A stretch of DNA of 64,000 bases, taken from assembly GCA_018873225.1 (NCBI GenBank), contig JAEILZ010000008.1, forward strand, positions 3,286,001 through 3,350,000, written 5' to 3'. Source of the DNA: [Phialemoniopsis] sp. UDSM-2020 (Eukaryota; Ascomycota; Sordariomycetes; Thyridiales; Thyridiaceae). The notes under the pieces are model-generated. The model saw only the letters and a list, made by a program, of their open reading frames with translations, ran no database searches and was not told the origin of the DNA. Positions 52,052-63,536 of this stretch are shown piece by piece. The position numbers and the translations under genes were made by a program. The number at the start of each line of letters is the position of its first letter. Positions within the stretch are counted from its first letter, which is position 1.

Positions 52052-54221
52052 ATGACCACCAAGAACGAAATCAATACGCTCGGCGACGGGCATCCTCACG
52101 ATGCTGCGGCCTACAAACCGGGCGCACCCGGCGACCATGCGACTGGTCAGCATTACAACGTCGACATCGAGCATGGCCAGCTTCACCGAAGTCTGAAGGG
52201 TCGCCATATGCAAATGATCGCCATGTAAGACTCTGCGTCGGGTTTCTCGAAGGCCAGAATGGATACTGACCGACATTCTGAAGTGGTGGAGCTATTGGCG
52301 CAGGTCTCTTCGTTGGATCTGGAGGTGCTTTCCAGACTGGCGGACCTGCCTCCGTGTTCCTTGGTTTCCTCATTGTTGGTGAGTTGAATTGTCCCTGTCG
52401 CAAAGAGCGAGCCCGATCGTCCGACCGATAGCTAATGAGTTCTTAGGTGTCATGGTGTAAGTTTCCCATAAAGCAGTATCTGGACATTGCTGTGGACTGA
52501 ACTGACACTGACGTGGTAACTTAGGTACCTAATGATGCAGGCCGTCGCCGAAATGACCGTCTTGTATCCGATCAACGGCGCATTCACCATGTACATCTGT
52601 CGCTTCGTGGATCCTTCCTTCGGCTGGGCTTGTGGCATCGAGTACGCCATCAGCTGGCTCACTGTCCTCCCCTTTGAGGTTTCGGCTGCTTGCAATATCA
52701 TCCACTACTGGCCAGGATCCGAGGGTATCAACAACGCTGCTTGGATTGTACCGCTGCTAGTAGGCCTGGTTGTCGTGCAACTCTTTGGTGTCAGGGGCTA
52801 CGGCGAGGTAGGTCAACCCAACGAAGTTGCTCAAATGTGCAAAGGCCGACTCGATTGACGATTGAACAGGTCGAATTCGTTCTCAGTATCATGAAGGTCC
52901 TCGCCTGCATAGGCTTTATCATACTGGGAATCATCATCAACTGCGGTGGTGTCCCAACAGACGACAGAGGCTACATCGGAGGTCGATACTGGTAAGTCAG
53001 ACAGGTGTACAGACGCGATGGGTCACCCGACTGGGCGAGGCTGACATGTACACAGGCAAGATCCTTACAGCCCATTCCTCAACGGCTTTCACGGCTTCTG
53101 CAGCGTCTTTGTCACTGCGGCGTTTGCCTACACCGGCACCGAGCTTACTGGACTTGCTGCAGCAGAGACGACAGACCCCAAAAGGGAGATCCCGAGGGCT
53201 TCAAACCAGGTCGCATGGCGTATCGGCATCTTCTATGTTGTCAACCTCCTCCTCGTCGGTCTGATCGTGCCCTATGACAGTCCATTGTACTCGGGCGAAG
53301 GCTCGTCGTCGCGTCACTCGCCCTTTGTCATTGCAATCCAGCTTGCAGGCATCAAGGTTCTTCCCTCCATCTTCAATGCGGTTATCTTGATCGCCGTCAT
53401 GAGCGTCGCCAACTCGTGCACCTTTGGTTCCACTCGAACTCTGCAGGCTCTCGCCGCAAACCGTACGTATTTATTGGATGCTTCGAGTTGTACTTGCTGG
53501 CACTGACACGTTCATGATCAGGCATGGCTCCGAAATTTATGGCCAAGGTCGACAAAAAGGGACGCCCAGTACCGGTGGTCATTCTCCAGCTCCTATTCGG
53601 CCTGCTAGCGTTCATCAACCTGGCTGAGAATGGTGGCGACATCTTTGGTTGGCTCCTGTCCTTGTCAGGATTGACTATTCTTTTCGTCTACGGCGGCATC
53701 GCTCTTGCTCATATCCGCTTCCGCGCGGCCTGGTAGGTACCACGCCTCGAATCCCGCTCTTCAATAGCTAACCGCTCACTCACAGGGCTGCCAATGGCCA
53801 TACCGTGAACCAGCTTCCTTACAAAGCGAATTGCGGTGTCTGGGGCTCATGGGTGTGCTTCTTGATTTGTGTTCTGGCCCTGATCGCTCAATTTTACGTC
53901 GCGTTGTACCCAATTGGCGGCCCTAATCTGGATGCCAGCACCTTCTTCCAGCTCTACCTCGCCGGTCCTCTGCTCATCTTCCTGTACTTGGTATGGAAGG
54001 TCTACAGCTGGTTTGCTCAGCCAGAGCACCGCCCGCTGTTCATCAAAACAAGCAACATCGACATCTACTCGGGCATGAGAGAAGGTCACCAGGCCCGGCT
54101 CAGCGAACCAGGTGCCTTTGACCAGCCAAGATACAGCCACGAGGCAGAGATGATGCATGAGGAAAAGAAGAAGAGAGGGCCCATGGGTCGGGTTGTCGCT
54201 GCTCTGAGGAACGTTGTCTAG
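52052..54221 (+). CDS. Amino acid permease, fungal YAT family (APC superfamily)
   Basis: Eight exons: 52052-52224, 52284-52378, 52448-52457, 52525-52807, 52870-52991, 53056-53462, 53522-53732 and 53786-54221, giving 578 residues. Exon 3 is only 10 nt. The frame and the expected sequence LIVGVMVYLMMQA require it. Family features are GGAIGAGLFVGSGG in helix 1, EMTVLYPINGAF, GIEYAISWL, FAYTGTELTGLAAAET and SVANSCTFGSTRTLQALA. Twelve helices are visible with a hydrophilic N-terminal tail and a basic C-terminus. It imports amino acids across the plasma membrane with protons; the specificity is not readable. Neighbours are unrelated in function. Confidence 0.92.
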
Positions 54222-54722
54222 GTATTTGCAGACGGTACTGATCCTTTATGTACATACATGTTATGCTTTCCGGGCTCTGGAATGACGCGGGGTTTGCTGG
54301 TTCGTCAGCCCAGATTCCTCGAAAGATAATCCCTGTTCCAACAGGCTGCCATATTTAGAAGACGATGATTAGTGGTCCAAACGGCCATTTGCGGGGAATG
54401 TAGTTAGCGTCAGTGGAGCTCGTCCCAGCCCGATCCGGCCTGGTGGTCTCGGAAGTGCTGCCGGTGTAGTTCCGGCCACCAAACGGAAATCCCTCCTTAT
54501 TAATCCACATCTTCCATCCAATCTTTCCTGTCGTGTCTTGGCTTCTCCTCGCGTTCAATTCAACATGCCACTCCACGTGGTCGTCAACCACTCCTCGCGC
54601 CCACCATGCCAAGAGCCATCGGCATCGCGCGATGTACCGCTCCTCTAACGTGAGTATAGCCTATATAGCCTGATTGTTCCCTTCAAGCGATTGATCGGGT
54701 TTGCCTTACGCGCCTGAGGCCA
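54222..54722. other. Intergenic region
   Basis: About 500 bases between the permease and the GT90 gene, both on the plus strand. No gene or notable repeat seen. Confidence 0.4.
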
Positions 54723-57700
54723 ATGAGCAGCTTGTGGACCAGACTGCTAACAGATGCGATTAGGGGGTTGATGCTGTGTTCGTTGTTCTTGTCAGCGAGA
54801 TACAACACGAGCGCAGCTTACGGTGAGATTGCTTGCAGCCCATCAATTTCAGCCTGATTACTGATTACGCCTGCAGAACAACCCATTCTTTTCGGCCTAT
54901 TCACTTTGGCCGTAGCAGCCTCATCGTCTCTGGTTTTGACGCGGTTCTCGAATCTGGATTCAGACTTCAAGTTTCCGTGTCCGGAGCCTCTTTGGCTCCC
55001 ATTAGAGCAGAGCGCAGCTCACCCGGCTGAAACTCGCAAGCAAAGAATTGTGCGCCTGTTGAGATTCTGTGCAAAGCAGTTCCAACGACTGCCCACGCCT
55101 TTGGCTCTTCTCGTTGGGTGCATTGTCGTACGAGTGTATTTGTTCCGGTTCGTTGTGCGAACAACACAATGTAGCATTCTTGGCACAGAAGTAAGTGTTC
55201 CGATCAAAGAAGTTGAGTTTGTGGCGGTGACTTCTAGGGACTAACCATGTGTTGTTCTGTAGGCTTTCTTACCCTTCGTCGTTCTGCTCTGTAGCCGTTT
55301 CAAGGTCTCTGAAACTCGAGACGCAGGGTCAAGTTTGGGCCAGACGAAAGATGGGCCTGCCGTCCCGCGTCGGCATAATCTCCCGATCCTGTACGCTGTT
55401 GTCAGTTGTGTTTGGGGTTTCGTTGCCATCTCAGCATTATCCCAACTGCGCATCACGACCGGAACTGCGTGCCCTCCGGGTTGGCAATGGCAGCCTTGTG
55501 TCTTAGCTGCACAGTTCTCGGCTTGCTTCATTGATGCGCTGCTTCTTGTCAACGTTTCTGATCCTCGACGCGTACAGCCAACAGTGGGCGGGACTGATGG
55601 AGTCGGTTACATTCGTCTCGTTCCGCTCGTGTCAGGACTTGTGGCACCCCTTGTCATCTTGCCAACAGTGTTTTCTGACATAGCAAGATCTTGGATTTTT
55701 CATATGCACTGGTCCGACGTCAAGGACCTGACGATTGATTCACTCTTCGTATCGATCGCTATACTGTGCAGTCTCTCTGTCTTGCACTTGCTACATCCGA
55801 CGACTTTGGCTTTCATTATCAGCACTATCGGCCTCTTGGGGTCACACCTCATTCAATTAGCGACTGGTATTTTACGTCAGACTCGATCGCCGGAAAGCTT
55901 TTCAGGTTCCCATTTGATAGCGGCTCTCTTGACTGGAGTCCTTGGCCGGATTACGCTTTATCCGGTAAAGAGTCCACAGCCATCAACGACTACAATCCTG
56001 CATCGATACATTGCGACGTTCTTCACTGGAGTCTCCGTCTTGTCCGTCATTGCGGGTCTGTTGTCTTCGCCTCCCGCCACTCTACCTCTAAACAGCGTAG
56101 TCAGACAGCTAGCTACTGCTGCTGATGCCGAATTCGAGTCCTGGATGAGTAACGCCACCGCTAGCCAGAATCTCATGGAAGCAGCTACCGAGTACAAGCG
56201 AAGATATGGGTTACCACCTCCGCCTAACTTTGACAAGTGGTATGAATTTGCCATCGACAGCAAATCGCCCGTGATTGACAACTTCGACCAGATCCACCAA
56301 GATCTGTTTCCATTCTGGGCGCTCGAGCCTGAGACGATAAGGAGCAGGACCTCGCATCTCTTTGCCTACTCGAACCTGGAAATCGGTGGCCTGCGTATTC
56401 GAGGGGGAGTCATCGAGCAATCCCCACATGTACCTGGGACGCACCGCTGGATGATGGATTCAATGCAACGAATGATGGAACCGTTTGCAAAATGGTTGCC
56501 GGACATGGATATCGCCTTAAACCTGGCAGACGAATGCCGCGTAGCCATTCCTTTCAGGGAGATGGAAGCCAACAAAGACGAGGCGAATGAAGCCATGGCC
56601 CGAATGACGCAAGTCGGCCGGAAGATCCAAAGCAAGAGCTTCACTGATCCGAACGGGTCCCAGTGGCCAATATCCTTCCGCGAGCCGTTCCCTTGGAAGG
56701 TCAAGTCTCCTCATTTTGCGAATTATTTCCGAAGGCAAATATACTACGATCTGGTAGCTCCTTCATGTCCTCCCCTGTCCCCTGCGCGGAGGAAACGTTG
56801 GTGGGATTGGAGTGCTGTGTGTTCAGAGTGCATGACTCCGCATTCTGTATCCACGGACGACGGTCTGCTGGTTTCCAGCACCGATCTGGCGCACGATCTT
56901 TGCCATCAGCCTGACATGGCCCATCTCGATGGCTTCATCAGGTCACCATCCGTCGGAATTGGCACGAAGACACTCTTCCCAATCTTCAGCCAGGGTCGCG
57001 TGGGGGGCTTTTCAGATATCCTGATACCATCACCGTGGAATTTTGATCAAAAGAGCGCTTACGACAAGGCCACCGATGTGGCATGGAACAGTAAACGCGA
57101 CACCCTCTTCTGGAGAGGTGCCAGTTCCGATGGATACGCGACACACGGTTCGTGGACAGGTTTCCTCCGAGCACGCCTTGTCAACGAGGCCTACCAGAAG
57201 CGAATTGCAGGGCATGATAGCACGCCTGCTAACGTGTCCTTCGCTGGGACCATGTCTAGATGCGATCAAGCTGACTGTAATGCGGAGTTACATGCCTTTC
57301 AAACATGGTCCGCTGCTCTACAGGGTCAAAAGGGCCAGCATGACGCGTCGGAGAGTCTCTTAGCCCAAGTCAGCCCGTTTGAGGATCATTGGCTCTACCG
57401 CCACCTAATTGACCTCGACGGAGCAGGCTTCAGCGGCCGATTTCTACCATTTCTTATGAGCCAGAGCCTTGTCTACCGGGCCGGTCTCTTCCACACATGG
57501 TTCGACGAGAGACTTCGTGCCTGGCATCACTATGTGCCCGTGGACATGCGATTAGGGCGTGGCTTCTGGGCTCTGCTTGATTTCTTGTCCGGTGGGAAAG
57601 CGGACAGCTCTGGTGAGAAGCATGCGGAACAAATCGCAAAACAGGGGAGTGATTGGGCACGGCAGGCGTTGCGCCCTGAAGATATGCAGGTCTATATGTT

Positions 57701-57767
57701 TCGATTACTATTGGAATGGGGCAGAATTGTTGACGATGACCGAGAACGCATAGGGTTTGAGATCTGA
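54723..57767 (+). CDS. Multi-pass membrane protein with C-terminal GT90 (CAP10-like) glycosyltransferase domain
   Basis: Three exons (54723-54822, 54877-55190 and 55263-57767; introns 54 and 72 nt) give about 972 residues. An alternative start at 54771 shortens it by 16. The N-terminal third has many hydrophobic segments (for example PILFGLFTLAVAASSS, LALLVGCIVVRVYLF, SLFVSIAILCSLSVLHLL). The C-terminal half has the CAP10 domain: DILIPSPWNFDQKSAYDKA, then KRDTLFWRGASSDG and FLPFLMSQSLVYRAG. Relatives include Cryptococcus capsule-associated proteins and beta-1,2-xylosyltransferases of the Golgi. It probably adds xylose or a similar sugar to cell-wall or secreted glycans. The long polytopic N-terminal region resembles that of other ascomycete GT90 proteins. 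Confidence 0.88.
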
Positions 57768-57967
57768 AGAGCGTATGATACCCCTGTAAACTATTTAGAC
57801 GGCAAGGCCGCGGGCATGTCATAATGTATTCAATGAAGTTGGTTACCAATATGCAACGATACAACCACCGCCTAAGTGAGGACGGTAAGAAACGGACCGT
57901 GAATGGAAGGCTCAGGAGCTTGCTTGTGAAGCAAGTTGAAAGAGCCAGCTGGTAATTGATGTCTCTT

Positions 57968-59725
57968 TCAATCACGCTTTTGCAGTCTGCACATTAGGCC
58001 GGACTGGCGAGGGAACCAGGTCGAAACAATAACGAACTCTTTCGGTGCTTTCGGCGGTAAAATCTTGTATCGGTTGATCAGCGTTGCAACCACCTTGTAG
58101 ATCTCCAGGGTGGCCACGTTACGGCCGATGCAGATCCGTGAGCCGCCACCGAACGTGAGATCCGCGGCGTTCATGCGGCGTAGCCGCTGCTGGTAAGCCT
58201 CGTCGTCTTCGTCGATTCCCTGAAGCCAGCGCTCAGGTCGGAACACATGGGCATCCGCGCCCCAGACCTGTTCATTGCGGCCCATCACATATGGGTTGAT
58301 GCCCACGCCGGTGCCTGGAGGCACGAAGCCGCCACCGGCCGGGAGCACAAGTCCACCTTCGGGGACGTATCGCTCAAGCAGGAGACCTACACCCGGGTGC
58401 ATCCGCATCGACTCGCGGACCACGCCGTCTAGGTAAGGCAGCGCGCGGGCGGCCTGGTACGGCACAATCGTAGCCCGGTCGAAGTCAGCAGCGAGAATTT
58501 CCTGCTCAAGTTGTTGATGTTTCTCCGGGTTCGTGAGCAAGAAGTGGAACAGTGCCCGCAGTGTGATAGCCGTCGTGTCAGCACCAGCAAGCATGTTGAC
58601 CTGGAGGTAACCAAGGATAAGTTTCTCGTCGACGACGTCGGGGCTCTTGCTCTTGGCTTCAATGAAGTGATCAAGGAAGTCCCGCTCTTCGGCCGGCTTC
58701 TGATCAAGGCCCGTTTCTTTCAGCCGGGCAGCCATATTCTCAATGGAGATGTTGGTCACATTTTGCAGGTTCGGTGGCCCAATGCGCTTGATTGGGTTCT
58801 TGTCCAGAAGGAAGTCAAGGAATGGCATCTGGCCCACCATGGCGAAGTAGTCGGTCACCAGGTCAGCGATGCGGATGGTCCCGTCAAAATCGTGGGCCTT
58901 CTCCATATAGCCGAAGCGCTTGCTGAATGTCGCCGAGCTGATGAAGTCCCACGTATCTATCACCGTCAGTCTAGGTTTTGATCCTGGTCTTTCGCCTACT
59001 ATACTCACAGAAGGCAATCCATTCTCCGAAATCAAGATCCTTGCCGCTATTCTCTCCCTCCATGAAGCGCTTCTCGAGGTGGCCGCACAGATCGGCAAGT
59101 ACGGAATTCACACGGGACTCGAGTGATAAAACGTTGCTCATGGAATAGTACTTGACCACCGGCCGCTTCATCCGGGCGTGAGCAGCTTGGTCCGTTGTGC
59201 TGAACAGGTGATAAGTTATCTTTCCATCGATGATCGTGCTACTATTGTGGTAGAACTCGGTCTGTCAGAGCATCATGTTGTGTTAGTTCGCATCTCAATT
59301 CAAAAATGGATGATGATTCAGGCATGCCTTCTTGTATTTTCCATCAGTGCCATAGAGCGTCTTGATGAGCTCCGGGTAATCCAAGTCCAACATGTTGGGC
59401 CCGATCTGGACCACAGGGCCGTATTTCTTGTGCAGCTTTTCGATCGTCCACTGGTAGTTCTGTGTTTGTAGTTGGTACATCCTCCAAAGATTCGTCCATT
59501 CTGATAACAGAGAAGAATCTGTTAGCGTGTGCTAACAAATCAAAAGTCCCTGATTTAATGTTCCAATCGACTGTGGGACTTACTGGCTAAGAACGGCCCA
59601 GGAAACTTTCGTAGAGGTGAGGTGATGTAAGCAACCAAAGACCACAAGCAGACAAAGCCAAGGGCAGCAAAACCGATGAGGACTAGCCCAGTTTGGCTGA
59701 CTGCCAGGGAAAAGTGCGAAAACAT
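57968..59725 (-). CDS. Cytochrome P450 monooxygenase (pisatin demethylase-like type)
   Basis: Four exons: 59584-59725, 59328-59500, 59009-59261 and 57968-58956 (introns 83, 66 and 52 nt), giving 518 residues. One N-terminal membrane helix (GLVLIGFAALGFVCLWSLVAY) is followed by the Pro-rich hinge LRKFPGPFLA. The oxygen-binding helix reads AGADTTAITL, the EXXR motif is ESMR and the heme loop is FGGGSRICIGRN with the cysteine ligand. The second intron appears to use a GC donor (AAG then GCATGC), since no GT fits the frame. The overall pattern is that of fungal P450s related to pisatin demethylase and mycotoxin tailoring enzymes, anchored in the endoplasmic reticulum. It converges on the GT90 gene and follows a Zn2Cys6 regulator on the same strand. 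Confidence 0.88.
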
Positions 59726-60350
59726 TGCAAAGTGTGTAGATGAGTTTACTGGATAGACGGTGAGGGTGCGGCCAATCTGTTGAACATACAGACTTTTCTG
59801 GAGACCTTTTGAACATCTTATATAGTTTTGCAGACGGCATCCTGCCATGGCAAGACCAAAGTGCCGTCATATTTGCAAATACAACATCCGAAAGACCTTC
59901 GTTGACCCCGGGTTTCCACTTAACCTAGTGCAGGAGGGGAAATGGAGTCTTTGGGGTAGAAATACGGGGCATGGTAAGTGGGTGCTAGCAAGGTTAACGG
60001 CTATGAGCCAATCTCTGCCCAAACAGTTAACAAAGTGAATGATCCATATGCGCTTAGGTAGTGGGATAATCCTGGGTGATCAGTGATGAAACGGGATACA
60101 TCGGGAGGCTAGAAGACATGATGTGCTACACATCGGATCGTTAGTGAATATCATTTCGGGAAATTTTTCGGAAGCAGCTGTAGCTAGTTAGAAAGGGTTA
60201 CATCTTGAATTCAAGTACACAGAATGGCATTTCATCCTATTTAGTCAGCTCTGAAGCAGTCAAAAATGACAGAAAGACATAATAAGATATTATTCTGCTG
60301 AGTCCAGGACATACAAGGTTTAATAACAACGCGTTGCCTATATTATACAG
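59726..60350. promoter_or_regulatory. P450 promoter and downstream region of the sixth regulator
   Basis: About 625 bases without a gene. On the minus strand CTATATAAGA near 59816-59825 is a clear TATA box about 95 bp upstream of the P450 ATG. A repeat copy lies at 60055-60112. The remainder is AT-rich. Confidence 0.5.
60055..60112 (+). repeat. Dispersed repeat, longest copy
   Basis: TAGGTAGTGGGATAATCC followed by GATCAG, GATGAAACGGG and GGAGGCT blocks. These match the sequence after 34417 in the same order and spacing, so at least 55 bp is shared. It sits downstream of a minus-strand gene, like the copies at 17884 and 34417. Confidence 0.55.
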
Positions 60351-62755
60351 TCATAACATAGCTCCATCCATCAGCGGGAAAAGCGGAAGATCTATGTTGC
60401 TCGTATCAAAGTCAAGTACTCGCGGGGATAGTGACAAGATCGTATCTTGAAACTCGTCAAAGATCTCCGTCTCGTCGATTATATCAATGCCCAGATTCTG
60501 CTGCATCTCCATGACTATAGACCTGTCCCTTGGCTGTGATGTTGTCTCTCGCCCGCTTCTACTCAGATTGCCATTCATTCCGGTGCACGAAGGAGTAAGA
60601 CCAATTCCGGCGTATTCTTGGGGGGTTCGGGTGGCGGAGTAGTGCTCGTCACTTTGGCATACGGTAGTCTGGGGCGAAGGTTGTCCAAAGAAGCCCGAAC
60701 TAGCCGTCATGCTTCCTGGAGGAAGGGCTACGCCTGCTGTGTTCAATGATGATATCGGTGTGTCCTGGCTCACGGTATCCGTGCCGTCTACTGACCCGAA
60801 AAAGTTGTCGATAAGCAGGGCGTGCTGCTCTCTGTTGAAACGCGCCCGACATTCTACCGAGGCGTCGCAAGCAGCCTGCAGATCTGCCGCGATCGCAGCG
60901 TACCGCTTAGCAACCGGATCATAGACCCCGAATTTCTCAAGAAGCCTTTGTCCGAGAACGAGGCTCTTGTCCAATGGAAACAGGCGGTCGAAGTCGCCTA
61001 ATTGTGCAAGACCCAGTACCATTACGGCAACGAACACGACATTGACCACGTACGGGAGTCGTCTTGGCACTTTTGTGGCTGCAAGGAGATGGCGGTGGAC
61101 GCTGAGAGACTGTACAGCGGAGCTGATGCACGCATATGTCAATATTTCGTCTGTCTGAGACGGCGAAGGCAGTGACTGCGCTGGACGAGCGCCGCCTGGT
61201 GCTTTTCACTGCTCCTGCGTGCTGCGCCAGAGCGAGAAATGTGCGTTGAAATGTTCTCGACCAGGAATGGCCGCGTGAGCAGCATGATGGACCAGTGATA
61301 GGCGCCTTTCAAGTTGACGAGCCCAATGTTAGGTGTCTTCAAGTTGTCTGCCTCAACGTGCTCGCCCAACTGCAGGTGGTCAAAGGCAAGGCCTTGCGCG
61401 AACCGAGCAGTCCATAGACGGTACCGGCGGCCGATCTGGTCGATGGTGGCAGTGGATACGGCACACTTTGAGTACACCTCGGTCAGGATGGCCTCGAAGA
61501 TGGAGCATAGATCAAGGCACGCAGAGTAGTGAGCCGCGTCAGCCTTGGTATCGCGTGTCTCGGCTGTCGAACGGGGCCGGCCCATGGACGCACTGAGGTA
61601 GATGTCGAGGATGCGCAGCGTCCGCCACAGGCGCTCTCGTGTTGAGTACTCAGCCGGCGGAAAGACTGCGTTGATGTCGTCTCGGTGGATGCCGAGGGCG
61701 TGAGCGGCGCGCACCGCGTTGCCCAACTGGATGAACGCTTCGTTCCGCCGTGATTGGCCTAGCAGGTACATAGTGATCATGCTGTATGCCTGGATTACGG
61801 GGACGCTGGCTGACACGGCCGCTCGGGACAGGATCAGATATCGAGCGTAATTGAAGTATATCTCAGCTGCGTTGTCGTCGCCGTCAGGGGCAGTCTGCGC
61901 GCCAATTGCAAACACGAGGAAGAAGATTGCTTTCTGTGTAACGTAGTTTGTTTTATTGTTGTTGGCGTTGCCAGGTTCCTCGTCATTGCTCTCTGAACGG
62001 CTGTCAACATCGGCATCGTCATTGACAGGAGACCCCTTTGATGACTGCTGCTCTAGCCATGAGAACAGAGACTCTCTCAACTGCGCATGATCGAACAAGT
62101 GACTCAACGTGCAATCGGTCGAGCGAAGATACCACGCAAGGAAATGGGCTGCCTCAGATCGCGATGGAGCAGCAAGCGGCGTCCGGATAGTCGTGGCGAT
62201 CCAGTCAGTGCTGTCGCTCTTCGGCTCTGCTTCTACGAGAACGTGTTGGAGCGGGTCATCTGTGAACGCGCAGAGTCCAACCGACTGCCGGAAGAGACGA
62301 CGGATAACTTGCAGAAAGCAGACATTTGCAGAGTCGCCGAGAAAGAAGAGACTTTTCCCGCCCGCAGACCTGTCTGACTGCATCAGACGAGAGAGATGAC
62401 GAGGCGCAGACGCGGGAGATCCGGCAAGCACGGTATCCAAGGATGGGCTGTGAAGATATGTCGGCTCCGTGCCACTGGTCCATGCTGAAGCCGAACCCTC
62501 GTTGGGAAGGAAAGCCGTCGAGTCGATGTCAATCGAGCGTTGCAAGTGTGTCGCTTGTGATGGCGCCGGCAGCTGTGATGATGACCCCTGAGGCTCAGGT
62601 GGAGGGCGTGAGAAAGCGCATCCGTACGCCACGCCTCGGGCGATGCAGCGGTTGCAAGGCTGTCGACCGTCGCAGCGCTCTTTCCTGCGCTTGCAAGTCT
62701 TGCACGCCTGGGGACAGCGGCGACGCTCTGTAGACTTGTTCGTACGCGGAGGCAT
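60351..62755 (-). CDS. Zn2Cys6 transcription factor (large)
   Basis: Two exons, 61210-62755 and 60351-61150, give 781 residues. The zinc cluster has cysteines at 18, 21, 28, 34, 37 and 46 (CX2CX6CX5CX2CX8C). The regulatory domain includes ARYLILSRAAVSASVPVIQ, YSTRERLWRTLRILDIYLS and SMGRPRST, then LLTRPFLVEN. The first frame stops soon after, but a 59-nt intron (61151-61209, weak GTGAAA donor, GACAG acceptor) restores the frame and gives SNEILTYACISSAVQSL, as expected in relatives. The C-terminus is Ser/Thr-rich with an acidic end. The start ATG at 62755 was chosen over upstream frame extension because the zinc cluster begins just after it. It may control the P450 downstream. Confidence 0.85.
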
Positions 62756-63536
62756 GTTTGGTTTCCAGGAGACTTGACTGTTCAGGATGGGTGAGAAGAA
62801 GCATCTCCCTCCCATCGGAAAGATGGGGCCTACGGGCTCCCCTTCCTTGAAGTCCTTACCGGGCACGAGCCGCGCCCAGTCTCGAGACCTGACATTGGGG
62901 CCGCCCCAGAAACTTCTCCACACCAAATGGTGCCATTTGCGGGGGACAAGACGCTAGGAATGGATGGCCTCTCAATGGTGGGTGTGATGAGGGAGCCTTT
63001 GAAGATCAGCACCGTGGAGTGTCGGTGTTCCTGATGCCTGCGCAAAAGGAAAGTTGAACTTGCCGAGTTGATCTCACTTGAGTGTTTTCCTGTCATAGGT
63101 CAAGTCCAGCACGTTCATTGATGCTTCCTGAAGGAATGAACGGTCCCGGATGGTCTACGCAATGCAGTGGATCATCAGATTCATCCCTTGGTCTTGAGGC
63201 TAGGGAACTAGTCAACATAGCTCGGTGCAAGACTGTATTTAGCGCGCGTCTGATTGGTGTTCTTTTGTTGACATGTGGTGTCTTTCGAGCAGCACATCCG
63301 AAATCCATCGGAAGCGCCGCCTTCGGGCCATCGGCATTTGCATGCAATGAGGAGATGCTGTACAGACTGCACACCTTACTGGTATTGACTTGATATGCTG
63401 CTACGAACAACCGTATGGAAAGGATGACGTAGTCCGTAAGGGCACAGCTAAACCAGCGAGTGTGCTTCGGTCTGTACCAACGAATGAGCTCTGGCGCGAG
63501 CTACTGCCCAGGCATTGTGGCTTTCTGAACAACCTG
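62756..63536. other. Regulator promoter and downstream region of the ferric reductase gene
   Basis: About 780 bases with no supportable gene; the short frames here lack family features. No notable repeat. Confidence 0.4.

Noticed and set aside
61139..61210. Sixth Zn2Cys6 regulator considered a pseudogene because its first frame stops at 61139
   Set aside because: A 59-nt GT-AG intron restores the frame and gives the expected downstream sequence, so an intact gene is more likely.
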